Positions 32,414 through 41,917 of a stretch of 63,669 bases of DNA are shown piece by piece; the stretch's first letter is position 1; every line of letters begins with the position of its first letter. Made by a program: the position numbers and the translations under genes. The stretch is from DAOTUB01 sp034437455 (GTDB lineage: Bacteria; Chloroflexota; Anaerolineae; B4-G1), in NCBI GenBank assembly GCA_034437455.1, contig DAOTUB010000076.1:1-63669 (forward strand), written 5' to 3'. Below the pieces are notes generated by a model. It saw nothing but the letters and a program-made list of their open reading frames with translations. It did not search any database and was not told where the DNA came from.

Positions 32414-32932
32414 ATGCGTGTGCTTGGCATTGATCCCGGTACAGCCATCACGGGCTACGGTGTGGTGGAAGAGGTGAATGGGGAATTAAAGGCGCAGGCG
32501 TTTGGAGTGATCCGAACAGAGGCCGGTCAGCCTCTTCCCGCTCGTTTGCAATCAATTTACAAAGAGGTAAAAGAGTTAGCGACGGAGTGGGAACCGGCCG
32601 GGGCAGCCGTGGAGGAGCTTTTCTTTAGCAAGAACGTGCGCACGGCGATGAGCGTGGGTCAGGCGCGGGGGGTGGCGCTCCTGGCGCTGGCCGATGCAGG
32701 GATGGATGTGGCCGAGTACACCCCTCTGGTGATCAAACAAGCAGTGACCGGGTACGGAAGCGCGGACAAGGCACAGGTACAGGAGATGGTGCGGCTGTTA
32801 CTGGGGCTAAAAGAGACGCCGCGCCCCGACGACGCCGCCGATGCACTGGCTGTCGCCATCTGCCACCTGCACTCGGCGCGCCTGACCGCGCTTTCCAACG
32901 CCTCCAACCCCGCGCTCTCTGGGGAGAAATGA
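32414..32932 (+). CDS. ruvC: Crossover junction endodeoxyribonuclease RuvC
   Basis: 172 aa. RNase H-like resolvase cutting Holliday junctions. Acidic active site: D7 in VLGIDPGTAITGYGV, a Glu in GAAVEELFFSKNVRTA, and the Asp pair in RPDDAADALAVAICH. Start ATG 32414. It lies 33 bases after yebC and 16 bases before ruvA. Confidence 0.96.
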   Translation: MRVLGIDPGTAITGYGVVEEVNGELKAQAFGVIRTEAGQPLPARLQSIYKEVKELATEWEPAGAAVEELFFSKNVRTAMSVGQARGVALLALADAGMDVAEYTPLVIKQAVTGYGSADKAQVQEMVRLLLGLKETPRPDDAADALAVAICHLHSARLTALSNASNPALSGEK

Positions 32933-32948
32933 GGGGAAGAGGAGCGAA

Positions 32949-33530
32949 ATGATCGCCAGGCTCAGCGGGACTGTGTGGAGCACCGGAGAGAATCACCTGG
33001 TGGTTCGTGTTGGAGGGATCGGCTTCCACGTGCACGTTCCCGCTGGCGTTCTGAGCCTCGACGTAGAGCAACATGTCGAGTTGTTCACCTACCTACACGT
33101 TCGGGAGAACGAACTGGCGCTTTACGGATTTCTCGTTCAAGAAGAAAGAGCGCTGTTCGAGCTTTTGCTGGGCATCTCTGGTGTCGGGCCAAAGGCCGCG
33201 CTGGCGCTGGTGGGCGCTGTCTCTTCAGACACGCTGCGTCAGGCTGTACTACAGAATGAGCCAGGGCTGTTGACCCACGTGCCGGGCATTGGCTCGAAAA
33301 CGGCCCAGAAAATCATATTCCACCTCAAAGACAAAATCATACCCACCGGGGTGGAGGCCGCGCCGCTGTTGAGCGAAACGGACGCTGAGGTCATCGCTGC
33401 ACTGACCAGCCTGGGCTTTAGCTTGGTGGAGGCGCAAACGGCGCTTCAGAACTTGCCGCGAGGCGAGGCGCAGAGCGTGCCTGTCGAGGAACAGGTACGC
33501 CTGGCTCTGGCTTACTTTGCTGCTCCCTGA
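32949..33530 (+). CDS. ruvA: Holliday junction branch migration protein RuvA
   Basis: 193 aa. N-terminal OB fold (MIARLSGTVWSTGENHLVV), two helix-hairpin-helix motifs (ELLLGISGVGPKAALALVG and THVPGIGSKTAQKIIFHLKD), and the C-terminal RuvB-binding domain (EVIAALTSLGFSLVEAQTAL). ruvB does not follow; a sensor kinase gene starts 33 bases downstream and may be co-transcribed. Confidence 0.96.
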   Translation: MIARLSGTVWSTGENHLVVRVGGIGFHVHVPAGVLSLDVEQHVELFTYLHVRENELALYGFLVQEERALFELLLGISGVGPKAALALVGAVSSDTLRQAVLQNEPGLLTHVPGIGSKTAQKIIFHLKDKIIPTGVEAAPLLSETDAEVIAALTSLGFSLVEAQTALQNLPRGEAQSVPVEEQVRLALAYFAAP

Positions 33531-33563
33531 TCTCGTTCGGCCGCACGGGTTGGAGGGACGCCG

Positions 33564-35876
33564 ATGGTACAAGAGCAACAATTAGAAACTCGCCCCAACT
33601 GGCGTCAGCGGTGTCGTGTGGTGGCCCACGACACCACACGGCGGTTACATCGTCTTCTGGTCCTCAATATCCGCAGCAAGATCGTCTTGCCCTATCTCGT
33701 TCTCACACTGGCATTGGCCGTCGTCGGCATCTATGTGGTCATGAGCTTGGTCACCAGTTCGGTGAGCGAGCGATTGACGAATCAATTGCTCGAAGCCGGG
33801 CGCGTGGTTTCGGACAAGTTAGCACTCCGGGAGCTGGAGCACATCGAGTCGGCGCGAGCGATAGCCTTTACCGTTGGGCTGGCCGAGGCGCTGCAAGAGG
33901 GAGGCCGGGATCGCGTGGCTGCACTGGCTCAACCGATGGCCGTTGTCCGAGACGTAGAGTGCCTGATCATCGTTGACGCGCAGGGCCAGGAGATCCTGCA
34001 CATGCTACAACAGGACGATGGTTCATCCAAGCTCCTGGAAGATGGGCCTACCGGCCAGTTCGATCACTCGGGGTTGTGGATGGTGCAGGCTCTATTCGAG
34101 GCGGACGATCCCAACGCCTTGCCCGAGCGCGGGTTATTGTTCCACCCGCTCGATGAACGCTACTACTACTTGACGGCCATCCCCATCGGGCTGGATGACG
34201 CTGTCGTCGGCGTGGTTGTCGTCGGCACCTCCCTCGATACGTTGTTGCCGTACTTTCAACAGACCTCTCTCGCCAACGTGATCGTCTACCTCGATGGCGG
34301 CCACGCCATCGCCACCACCATTGCGCTGATCGATCAATCCACCGACGAACGTGTGCCGCTGGAGGAGCTTTCGATCACACCCGCGTTGTACGAGAGCGTC
34401 TTGAACGGCGACGACTTTACCATTCTGGAGAATATTTGGATCCGTGAGCGTCCCTATCGCTTTGCTCACGCCGCTCTTCGCGTGGCCAACGACAGTCTGG
34501 GCACGTACGCCGTCGTTCTGCCCTCCAACTTTATCGTCGAAAAAGGCGTCACCAGTCGCAACATCTACGCCGTGATCTTTTTCGCCGCCACGGCTGGCGT
34601 CATCGCGATTGGGTACCTGATCTCTCAGCGAATAACCAACCCTCTCAGGAGCCTGGTACGCACCTCACAGGCCGTGGCAGAAGGTCATCTCGATCAGCGC
34701 ACCGGCATCGCCAGCGCGGACGAGATCGGTTTTCTGGCCATCACCTTCGACGAGATGACGGGACGGTTGGCCGAGCGCACCTACGCGCTGGAGGAAACGC
34801 TCCGGACGTTGGAGGAAACACTCAGTCGCATGCGAGCGATCCTCTCCAGCATCGGCGATGGCGTGATGCTGGAGGACCTGGAAGGGAACTTTATCCCCCT
34901 GAACGCGACGGCCGAGATCATGCTGAAAGAGATCACAGACAACTTTCTGTTCGGTCCGTTGCGCGAACTGTCCGCCCGAGATTCCCAAAAGACGTGGGAC
35001 CCGCGACCCGATCGCTGGCTTTTGGAGCGCCGACGCTTTGAGGTGGGTAACCGGGTGATCAGTTTCCGCTCCGCCGCCGCGCAGACCGACGATGGCAAAC
35101 CGATGGGCATCCTGATCGTGCTGAGAGACGTGACCGCCGAGGTCGAAGCAGAACGATTCAAGGACTCGTTCATAACCCACGTCTCCCACGAACTGCGCAC
35201 CCCTTTGACGGCGATCAAAGGGTATGGAGATCTTTTGCTCAGCGGCGCTAGCGATGTGCTCAACGAAGACCAGCTTAACTTTTTGAAAACAATTGACCGT
35301 CAAACCGACAGCCTGATGCGGATGATCAGTGCCCTGCTCGACTTTTCGGAGATGGAGGCCTGGGGACGGCTGGGTTTGCGCCAGCATCCCATGCGCCTGC
35401 ACTCGCTCATCGAAAAGATCGCCCGGGAACAACGTCCGCATGTAGAAGGGAAGGGATTGACGTTCCAGGTAGAAGCGCCCACCGACCTGGCGCCGGTAAA
35501 CGTGGACACCAAGCGGCTCCATTGGGCGATCACCAACCTGGTGCGCAATGCCTGGCAGCACACCCCGCCCGGCGGCAGCGTCACGCTGCAACTATCGGAG
35601 TGCGATGCCCAGGTGATCGTTGACGTCATAGACACCGGAGAGGGAATCGCGCCTGAGGGTCAGAAGCAACTCTTTGACCGGATCTATCATGCTACAAGCA
35701 CAGCGGGAGGCGAGACGCGAGGGCTGGGCCTGGGACTGTATGTGACCCGGGCGATCGTCGAGGCGCACGGAGGCAAGATCCGGGTCGCCAGCGAGGAGGG
35801 AGTCGGAAGCAAGTTCAGCGTGATGCTTCCAGTGTGGCAAGAAGAAGCCGAAAAGGAACGCTCCGTAGCACCGTAA
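33564..35876 (+). CDS. Membrane sensor histidine kinase (copy 1 of a duplicated module)
   Basis: 770 aa. Order: short cytosolic head, membrane segment (about 44-66, LVLTLALAVVGIYVVMSLV), extracellular Cache-like sensor (70-335; ESARAIAFTVGLAEAL, FHPLDERYYYLTAIPIG, VVVVGTSLDTLLPYFQ), second membrane segment with a HAMP linker (SQRITNPLRSLVRTSQAV), a PAS-like domain (ILSSIGDGVMLEDLEGNF), HisKA with H542 in FITHVSHELRTPLTAIKGY, and a HATPase (NLVRNAWQHTPPGGSV, GLGLGLYVTRAIVEAHGG). It is closely similar to the kinase at 52595-54853 along its whole length. No response regulator is adjacent. A TIG-domain protein gene follows after 14 bases. The N-terminus contains a palindromic repeat (33613-33641). 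Confidence 0.93.
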   Translation: MVQEQQLETRPNWRQRCRVVAHDTTRRLHRLLVLNIRSKIVLPYLVLTLALAVVGIYVVMSLVTSSVSERLTNQLLEAGRVVSDKLALRELEHIESARAIAFTVGLAEALQEGGRDRVAALAQPMAVVRDVECLIIVDAQGQEILHMLQQDDGSSKLLEDGPTGQFDHSGLWMVQALFEADDPNALPERGLLFHPLDERYYYLTAIPIGLDDAVVGVVVVGTSLDTLLPYFQQTSLANVIVYLDGGHAIATTIALIDQSTDERVPLEELSITPALYESVLNGDDFTILENIWIRERPYRFAHAALRVANDSLGTYAVVLPSNFIVEKGVTSRNIYAVIFFAATAGVIAIGYLISQRITNPLRSLVRTSQAVAEGHLDQRTGIASADEIGFLAITFDEMTGRLAERTYALEETLRTLEETLSRMRAILSSIGDGVMLEDLEGNFIPLNATAEIMLKEITDNFLFGPLRELSARDSQKTWDPRPDRWLLERRRFEVGNRVISFRSAAAQTDDGKPMGILIVLRDVTAEVEAERFKDSFITHVSHELRTPLTAIKGYGDLLLSGASDVLNEDQLNFLKTIDRQTDSLMRMISALLDFSEMEAWGRLGLRQHPMRLHSLIEKIAREQRPHVEGKGLTFQVEAPTDLAPVNVDTKRLHWAITNLVRNAWQHTPPGGSVTLQLSECDAQVIVDVIDTGEGIAPEGQKQLFDRIYHATSTAGGETRGLGLGLYVTRAIVEAHGGKIRVASEEGVGSKFSVMLPVWQEEAEKERSVAP
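33613..33641. repeat. Palindromic repeat in the N-terminus of histidine kinase 1
   Basis: CGTGTGGTG (33615-33623) and CACCACACG (33632-33640) are perfect 9-bp inverted arms. TGGCCCACGACACCACACGG (33622-33641) matches 7591-7610 at 19 of 20 bases. It encodes VVAHDTTRR, absent from the paralogous kinase. Confidence 0.75.
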
Positions 35877-35890
35877 CGTCGTAACGAGAA

Positions 35891-37732
35891 GTGAGGGTGA
35901 CGTTGACCACGACGAAAGCCCACAACGGACGTGAGAACGGCAGAGATCGGAAACGGCGCGAGTGGCTGATATTCCTCCTGCTGCTACTGTTGGGGTTCGC
36001 CTGTTTGCTGTGCACGGCAGAGGCAGCGGTCAAGCAACTTGCCGAATGGCAAGTCCCTGACGACATGTACTCTGAACTGAACCCGGACGAGGAGTTCGGC
36101 ACCGAGGTGATGCCCGTCGAGCCGCTCCGCCCGGAGGTGATGACGCTGCCCTGGGATCCAGACACCATCCTGACGCCTGTGGGGACGCCCTCGCCTGTCC
36201 CGACGGTGATCCTCGTTCCCCTTTCAACCGCGACTGCTATCGCAACGCCCCAGCAAATCGCCGAGGTCCCGTCGCCGCCTCCCAGCACGCCCACGCCCAC
36301 TCGTCCGTCGCCGCCCACGCCGACGCGAACCGCGACCTCTGTGCTCACGCTCACCGGCACCCCCGCGCCCACGCCCACCGCGACACCGACCGTCACCGAT
36401 GCACCCACACCCACGCCGACCGCGACGGCCACCGCGACCGACACGCCGATCCCGCCCCGACCCACCAATACCCCTGTGCCGCCCGCCACCGCGACCGACA
36501 CACCCGTGCCCGCGACCGACACACCTATGCCCACAGACACCCCCACCGCTACCGCGACCGACACGCCCACGCCTACGCCGCTGCCGCCATCGGTGCTCAG
36601 CATCACGCCTGACTGGGGGTACAACGACACTCCTGTGGATGTAGTCATCACGGGGGACAACTTTTTTGGCCTGCCTACAGCGCGGCTCGGGAGCCATGTG
36701 CCCATCGGGAACATCACCCTCGCTGCCGCCGACACCCTCAACGGGACGGTGCCGGTAGGCATCGCAGCGGGAACCTATGCCCTCACCGTCATCAACCCCG
36801 ATGGCCAGTTTGCCACGCTCTCGCCAGCCTACACCGCGCTCACCCGGCCCAATCCAGATACGACGCTGGAGACGGGGTATTTGACCACCTACGGTCCCGC
36901 CGCGTCTGGGGAGGAAGGGGACGATGACCACGTGCAGGTGATCTTTTTCGAGGTGCCGGATAGCACGACGGAAACTCTCTATGTCCGCATCTTTGACGCC
37001 GATACCGGTGGTGGAGGGGCATCAGAAGGAATAGATGGGCCAACACTCCTCCCTTACGACACGACGATTGCGTACATCTTGCGTGGTGACGGAGGATACA
37101 CCTCTGAGGCGCGCCAGTCCCATCCTGGTTCGGCTGGGATCGTCGCCGGTACTCTGCTAACACAGACGGTGATCGGGAATGATGGAGCTTACGACACAAA
37201 CTGGGATCTCGTCATGGGACCCTACCTGGCCAGCGATGGACATCTGGTCGGCAGCAGTCGGATATTCAAATTAGCCGTGGATGGCAGAGGCGGCGATGAC
37301 GGGAACCGCTACAACGTCGCTCTGAGCACCGCGAGCGACAGCAACGTCGCACCGGCGGACGGACGCATATTCGCCTATTCGTGGACGTTCCGGGTCACCG
37401 ACGCTCAACGAGCACCGCTCTATCCCTACGTACCGGCAGGGACACAGGGGTTGAATTTTGAACAACACAACTGGGATGCTGACTATAGCGATGGCGAAAT
37501 GACGCTGCGCACGCCCGTGCGAAACATCTCTGTTCCAAATAGCGGCATTTCGGGAAATAACAGTGCAGCAACCTCGTCCCACCCCATAGAAAACGGCGAA
37601 CACGGGGTTACATGGGCTGTGATCATGGATTTCAACTTTCCCCAAGTGGGGAACGATCTCACCTTCTGGGCAGTCGTGGATGGAACCGATCTCGCGATCT
37701 TTGCCCATCCGACGACAGCCCCGCCGCCGTAG
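35891..37732 (+). CDS. Membrane-anchored TIG-domain protein (copy 1 of a duplicated module)
   Basis: 613 aa from a GTG start (35891; a later GTG or TTG is possible). One membrane segment near the N-terminus (LIFLLLLLLGFACLLC) with a short basic head outside it. Then comes a conserved juxtamembrane stretch ending LRPEVMTLPWDPDTILTP, a linker of about 100 residues rich in Pro/Thr/Ala, an IPT/TIG domain (VLSITPDWGYNDTPVDVVI to YALTVINPDG), and a C-terminal beta-rich domain of about 270 residues (YVRIFDADTGGGG, LRGDGGYTSEARQSHPG, FKLAVDGRGGDDGNRYN, FAYSWTFRVTD) unknown to me. It probably projects outside the cell. It follows kinase 1 directly, as its paralogue follows kinase 2. Confidence 0.8.
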   Translation: MRVTLTTTKAHNGRENGRDRKRREWLIFLLLLLLGFACLLCTAEAAVKQLAEWQVPDDMYSELNPDEEFGTEVMPVEPLRPEVMTLPWDPDTILTPVGTPSPVPTVILVPLSTATAIATPQQIAEVPSPPPSTPTPTRPSPPTPTRTATSVLTLTGTPAPTPTATPTVTDAPTPTPTATATATDTPIPPRPTNTPVPPATATDTPVPATDTPMPTDTPTATATDTPTPTPLPPSVLSITPDWGYNDTPVDVVITGDNFFGLPTARLGSHVPIGNITLAAADTLNGTVPVGIAAGTYALTVINPDGQFATLSPAYTALTRPNPDTTLETGYLTTYGPAASGEEGDDDHVQVIFFEVPDSTTETLYVRIFDADTGGGGASEGIDGPTLLPYDTTIAYILRGDGGYTSEARQSHPGSAGIVAGTLLTQTVIGNDGAYDTNWDLVMGPYLASDGHLVGSSRIFKLAVDGRGGDDGNRYNVALSTASDSNVAPADGRIFAYSWTFRVTDAQRAPLYPYVPAGTQGLNFEQHNWDADYSDGEMTLRTPVRNISVPNSGISGNNSAATSSHPIENGEHGVTWAVIMDFNFPQVGNDLTFWAVVDGTDLAIFAHPTTAPPP

Positions 37733-37766
37733 GCCGAACGATCGGCATATCAATCCGTTAAAACAT

Positions 37767-37795
37767 TTGACAACCCATTTCCTTTGCCATATAAT
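37767..37795 (+). promoter_or_regulatory. Consensus promoter of the sugar ABC importer operon
   Basis: TTGACA (37767-37772), 17-base spacer, TATAAT (37790-37795): perfect match to the sigma-70 consensus, 40 bases before the ATG at 37835. Confidence 0.88.
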
Positions 37796-37834
37796 TACGC
37801 GCACATTATAACCCCTTTGCTGCAAAAGGAGAGT

Positions 37835-39040
37835 ATGGCTACCATTGAACAACCTATGCCGCCTACCTCTCGTCGTGGTCTTTTTGTGGGGCGCCGCCGC
37901 CGACGCATCCGCGAAGCTATCCAGGCTTATCTTTTTCTACTCCCAGGCACGTTTCTGCTGCTCGTCTTTAATCTCCTGCCTGTCGCCTATGCCTTTTACA
38001 TCAGTATGCACAAGTGGCGCATCCAAAAGGGCGATTTCCTCAGGTTGGAGAACTATTTGAAGGCGCTCGGCGAACCCGTGGACGTGCTGTGGGTGGTGGG
38101 AGGATTGGTCCTTCTGGCCGCCTCCTGGATGGTCTGGCGCAGCATTACGCCCGACGAGTCTGGAAAAAAGATCGTGTTGCGCGCCGTGGTCGCACTGATG
38201 TTGATCGCGGGCGGCCTGGCTCTCGTATTGGGGTTCCCAGACATGTTGGAAACCGGCGACGAGGATCTGTTCCGGTCACTTTTGATTACGTTTTTCTACT
38301 CCATCGGTACAGTGCCTCTCCAGATCATGCTATCGTTTCTCCTGGCCAACATCCTGTTCCGGGAGATCCGCGGCAAGACGATGTGGCGTATCTTGTATTT
38401 TTTGCCCTACATCACCGTGACCGTAGCGTCCGCCGCTGTGTGGCGGACGATTTTTGATCCCAGTCGAGGGGCAGTTAATCTGGGGCTGTCGGTTCTAGGC
38501 GTGGCAGAGGACAATCTTCCCCGGTGGATATTCGAGCCTGCAGGGATCAATATCCTGATCGGTCGTTGGTTGGGCCTGGAGATCCCATCCTGGGCGGGCG
38601 GGCCGAGCATGGCGCTGATCGTGATCATCCTCTACAACGTCTGGGTATACGTCGGCTACAACAGCGTCATCTACCTGGCCGGACTGGGAAATGTCCCGCG
38701 AGAAATGTACGAAGCGGCCATGATAGACGGCGCGAATCGTTGGGATCAACTGCGCCACATCACGATCCCCCTCGTCTCGCCCACCACCTACTTCCTGGTG
38801 ATGATGGGGATTCTGGGCACCTTCCGAGCCTTTAATCACGTATACGTCATCACCATACCCAACATCATGGGATACCCTCAGGGCACCACCATGACGGCCA
38901 GTATCTTGATATTTAAAGAGTTTTGGGAAGGGCATCGCTTTGGCTACGCCTCGGCGCTGGCGTTTATCCTGACCGGTGTGATGTTGAGCCTGACGTGGCT
39001 TCAGAACCGCGTCTCGGAAGGGCGGGTATTCTATGGCTAG
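37835..39040 (+). CDS. Sugar ABC transporter permease, MalF-like
   Basis: 401 aa, ATG 37835 behind AAAGGAG. Family start YLFLLPGTFLLLVFNLLPVAYAF, and the EAA loop that contacts the ATPase: EMYEAAMIDGANRWDQLRHI. It is about 100 residues longer than usual because two additional hydrophobic segments (VLWVVGGLVLLAASWMVW and a second around ALMLIAGGLALVLG) sit between segments 1 and 2. Its stop overlaps the start of the next permease by 8 bases. Together with the next two genes it forms an importer for a sugar or sugar derivative; no ATPase gene is present, so a shared ATPase is needed. Confidence 0.92.
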   Translation: MATIEQPMPPTSRRGLFVGRRRRRIREAIQAYLFLLPGTFLLLVFNLLPVAYAFYISMHKWRIQKGDFLRLENYLKALGEPVDVLWVVGGLVLLAASWMVWRSITPDESGKKIVLRAVVALMLIAGGLALVLGFPDMLETGDEDLFRSLLITFFYSIGTVPLQIMLSFLLANILFREIRGKTMWRILYFLPYITVTVASAAVWRTIFDPSRGAVNLGLSVLGVAEDNLPRWIFEPAGINILIGRWLGLEIPSWAGGPSMALIVIILYNVWVYVGYNSVIYLAGLGNVPREMYEAAMIDGANRWDQLRHITIPLVSPTTYFLVMMGILGTFRAFNHVYVITIPNIMGYPQGTTMTASILIFKEFWEGHRFGYASALAFILTGVMLSLTWLQNRVSEGRVFYG

Positions 39041-40361
39041 TGTAACGATGACAGAACCAACGGCAAAAGAGTCCAGGATGTATCGAGTTCGTAGCGCCAT
39101 TTCGAGCAGCCTGATGTATCTGATCCTCACCCTGGGTGCTATCGTAGCCATGTTCCCCTTCATATGGATGCTCCTCACCGCGTCCAAGACCTACGGCGAG
39201 CACAGCCAGCGAGCCTTCTGGCCCGTGGCCCTCACGACGCGCCCGTACATCGGACGTCCATCACCCAAAGAACTGGTGGTAGATCTGCATCCTCCGGTCC
39301 AGGAGTGGCACGGCTCCACCGCTTCCTTCAGTCCTCAGGTGGAAGGCATCGTCCAGGTGAGTGAGGTCTCTCCGTTCGTGGCCGAGCGTCTCGAGAGAAA
39401 GGGATTGACAACCCCTTTCAACGTACTGATCCTGGCCCTGGATACGACGGACGACGGGAAACGAAACTATGATCGGTTTGTGCTGACGGTTGAAACGCGC
39501 ATCGTCGAGCAATTTTCCACACGGGTCGATCTGGGACAGTGGGGAGGGCCAAACTACGCAGGGGTCGACCGGGGCCGTTGGGGGCCACACTTTAAGGTGG
39601 TAGACACAAGCCCGGACCAACTCGTCGTCAAACAAGCGTGGAATGTATGGCACATATTCTTTGGCAACTATATTCACGCCTGGGACCTGGCCAACTTTGC
39701 CCACTATACACGGAACAGCGTGATTACTACGCTCTTGACCATCGCTGGAGTCGTGATCACGGGCACGCTGGCGGCTTATGCCTTTGCCCGCATGGAGTTC
39801 CCTGGGAAGAACATCCTCTTCGTGGCTTACCTGGCGACTTATATGATCCCCTGGACCGTGATCATGATCCCAGACTATTTGATCATCGTCGGCCTGGAGG
39901 ATTTTTTCAAAGAGACGTTCGGCGTCCAAAATGCGTGGTACGACAACTGGACTGCGCTGACGATCCCCTTTATGGTCAATGCCTTTACTGTGTTCTTGCT
40001 ACGGCAGTTCTTTTCCCAGATTCCCAACGAATTATACGACGCGGCGTTGATCGATGGCTGTGGCCACCTGCGCTTCCTGACTCGGATCGTACTGCCGATC
40101 TCGAAAGCGCCTTTGATGACGGTCATCATTCTCAACGGCATCTGGGCCTGGAACTCGCTACAGTGGCCCATGATTGTCACCAGTACCTCCGCCTGGCGTC
40201 CCATCACGGTGGGTTTATCTAGCTTTATTACCGAAGCGGGAGCCCAGACTCAACTGATTATGGCAGGCTCGGTGATCACGACGATCCCGATCCTGGTGCT
40301 CTATTTCTTCACCCAGAAGCAGTTCACAGAAGGGATTGCGACCACCGGGTTGAAGGGATAG
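39033..40361 (+). CDS. Sugar ABC transporter permease, MalG-like, with large extracytoplasmic insertion
   Basis: 442 aa against 270-300 for the family. Segment 1 (LILTLGAIVAMFPFIWMLLTA) and the family TYGEHSQRAF are normal. Residues 50-215 then form an extra region outside the membrane (SPKELVVDLHPPVQEW, VLILALDTTDDGKRNYDRF, KVVDTSPDQLVVKQAWNVW), before the usual TRNSVITTLLTIAGVVITGTLA. EAA loop: ELYDAALIDGCGHLRFLTRI. The inserted region could dock the binding protein or sense substrate; that is inference. Start ATG 39033. Confidence 0.9.
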   Translation: MASVTMTEPTAKESRMYRVRSAISSSLMYLILTLGAIVAMFPFIWMLLTASKTYGEHSQRAFWPVALTTRPYIGRPSPKELVVDLHPPVQEWHGSTASFSPQVEGIVQVSEVSPFVAERLERKGLTTPFNVLILALDTTDDGKRNYDRFVLTVETRIVEQFSTRVDLGQWGGPNYAGVDRGRWGPHFKVVDTSPDQLVVKQAWNVWHIFFGNYIHAWDLANFAHYTRNSVITTLLTIAGVVITGTLAAYAFARMEFPGKNILFVAYLATYMIPWTVIMIPDYLIIVGLEDFFKETFGVQNAWYDNWTALTIPFMVNAFTVFLLRQFFSQIPNELYDAALIDGCGHLRFLTRIVLPISKAPLMTVIILNGIWAWNSLQWPMIVTSTSAWRPITVGLSSFITEAGAQTQLIMAGSVITTIPILVLYFFTQKQFTEGIATTGLKG

Positions 40362-40467
40362 CGCTTACAACACAAGACGAGAAGGAGGTGATGCGCTGGA
40401 AAGGTTAACGCTCTGCTGTTCATTTGACCGACCCAATAACCAAATCTAACTCGAGAGGAGAAATGAG

Positions 40468-41871
40468 ATGAAAAAGTTAGTTACTGTTCTAGCGATCCTG
40501 GTTTTGGTTCTGCCCGCCATGACCGCGTGCGTGCCTCAGACCGCAGAACCGACCGAGGCGCCCAAGCCGACAGAGCCTCCGGCACCGACCCCTGTACCTC
40601 TGGATTACGACGTGGACATCTATGGCGAGATCGAAAATCTGGATCCCAGCGACCAGACGGTCGTCTACTGGCACCAACACACCAGCTCCCGCGAAGAACT
40701 GATGGCGAGCCTCGTAGATGAATTCAATCGCACCAACGAGTGGGGCATCACCGTCGAGGGAGAGTCGCAGGGCGGCTACACCGAGCTGTATCAAAAGATC
40801 ATCGCCGGTATTCCGGCCAACCAGCTCCCCGAAATGGCGGTGGCCTACCAGAACCAGGCCGCCACCTACGCCGTACAAGGTGTGCTGGTCGCGCTGGACC
40901 CCTACGTGGAGAGCGAAAAGTGGGGCTATACGGAAGCTGAGCTGGACGACTTTTTCCCCATCGCGCTGGGCGCCGACTTTTTACCCCAGTTCGAAGCTCG
41001 CTACGGTTGGCCTCCCTACAAATCCATGGAGGTGATGTACTACAACAAAGACTGGCTGGCCGAACTGGGCTACGACGGCCCGCCAGAGACCTGGGACGAG
41101 TTCAAAGAGATGGCCTGCGCCGCCAGCGAGCAACCGTTCTCTGGCGCGACAGATCCCACCCCTGGCTTTGGCTACGTGTACAACGTCAACGCCTCCCGGC
41201 TCGCCACCTTCATCTTCAGCCGAGGCGGCAACATGCTCAACGAGAGCGGCACAGGCTACGTCTTTAACGGAGAAGCGGGCCTGAACGCCGTGACCTTTCT
41301 GAAAGAGTTGGTGGACGCAGGCTGCGCTGCCGAACAGACGGAGCGCTACGGCGACCAGAGCGACTTTGGCGCGGGCCGCTCGCTCTTTACCATCAGCTCC
41401 ATCTCTGGACTGTCCTATTACAAGAGCGTGGTGGACGAGGGCGCGGGTTTCAGTTGGAGCGTCAACCCACCGCCGCATTCCACCCCCGACCCGCGGATGA
41501 ATATCTATGGGGCGAGCCAGTCCATCTTTGTGAGCACTCCGGAGCAGCAGTTGGCCACCTGGCTGTTCATCAAGTGGATGAGCGAGCCTGAACAGCAGGC
41601 GACGTGGGCCAGCAGCACCGGCTACTTCCCCACCCGCCAGTCCGCAGCCGATATGCTGTCCGACTACTTTGCCGAGCATCCCATCTACGAGAAGGCGTAC
41701 ACCTTCATGGCGATGGACTATGGCATCGAATCGCCGGTGGCCGGGTACGACGAGTGCCGTGCAGACATCTCGGAGATGCTCACCTCAATACTTGCTGGCG
41801 AGGACGCCCAGGAACAACTCGACGCTACCGTCGGGACCTGCAACGAGTATCTGGAGGAAGCCGCTCCTTAA
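40468..41871 (+). CDS. Sugar ABC transporter substrate-binding lipoprotein
   Basis: 467 aa. Signal peptide with lipobox (VLPAMTACVPQ), a Pro/Thr/Glu linker, then an extracellular solute-binding family 1 fold: VVYWHQHTSSREELMASLVDE, YQKIIAGIPANQLPEMAVAY, KSMEVMYYNKDWLAELGYDG, LATWLFIKWMSEPEQQATWA. The closest named type is UgpB/MalE-like; the ligand is not predictable. The binding protein is last rather than first in the operon. A terminator follows at 41918-41952. Confidence 0.93.
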   Translation: MKKLVTVLAILVLVLPAMTACVPQTAEPTEAPKPTEPPAPTPVPLDYDVDIYGEIENLDPSDQTVVYWHQHTSSREELMASLVDEFNRTNEWGITVEGESQGGYTELYQKIIAGIPANQLPEMAVAYQNQAATYAVQGVLVALDPYVESEKWGYTEAELDDFFPIALGADFLPQFEARYGWPPYKSMEVMYYNKDWLAELGYDGPPETWDEFKEMACAASEQPFSGATDPTPGFGYVYNVNASRLATFIFSRGGNMLNESGTGYVFNGEAGLNAVTFLKELVDAGCAAEQTERYGDQSDFGAGRSLFTISSISGLSYYKSVVDEGAGFSWSVNPPPHSTPDPRMNIYGASQSIFVSTPEQQLATWLFIKWMSEPEQQATWASSTGYFPTRQSAADMLSDYFAEHPIYEKAYTFMAMDYGIESPVAGYDECRADISEMLTSILAGEDAQEQLDATVGTCNEYLEEAAP

Positions 41872-41917
41872 ACGATGCGTGACTGACCGGTGGATTTCTG
41901 GATTCACTGAGCATAAG

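Noticed and set aside
36280..36590. Short-period repeats that might suggest a CRISPR array
   Set aside because: They encode the Pro/Thr-rich linker of the TIG protein; there are no regular repeats and spacers. The same holds for 55310-55590.
35815..36762. 315-aa Val/Gly-rich frame on the minus strand
   Set aside because: Complement of the Pro/Thr linker region; composition is the mirror of ACN/CCN codons.
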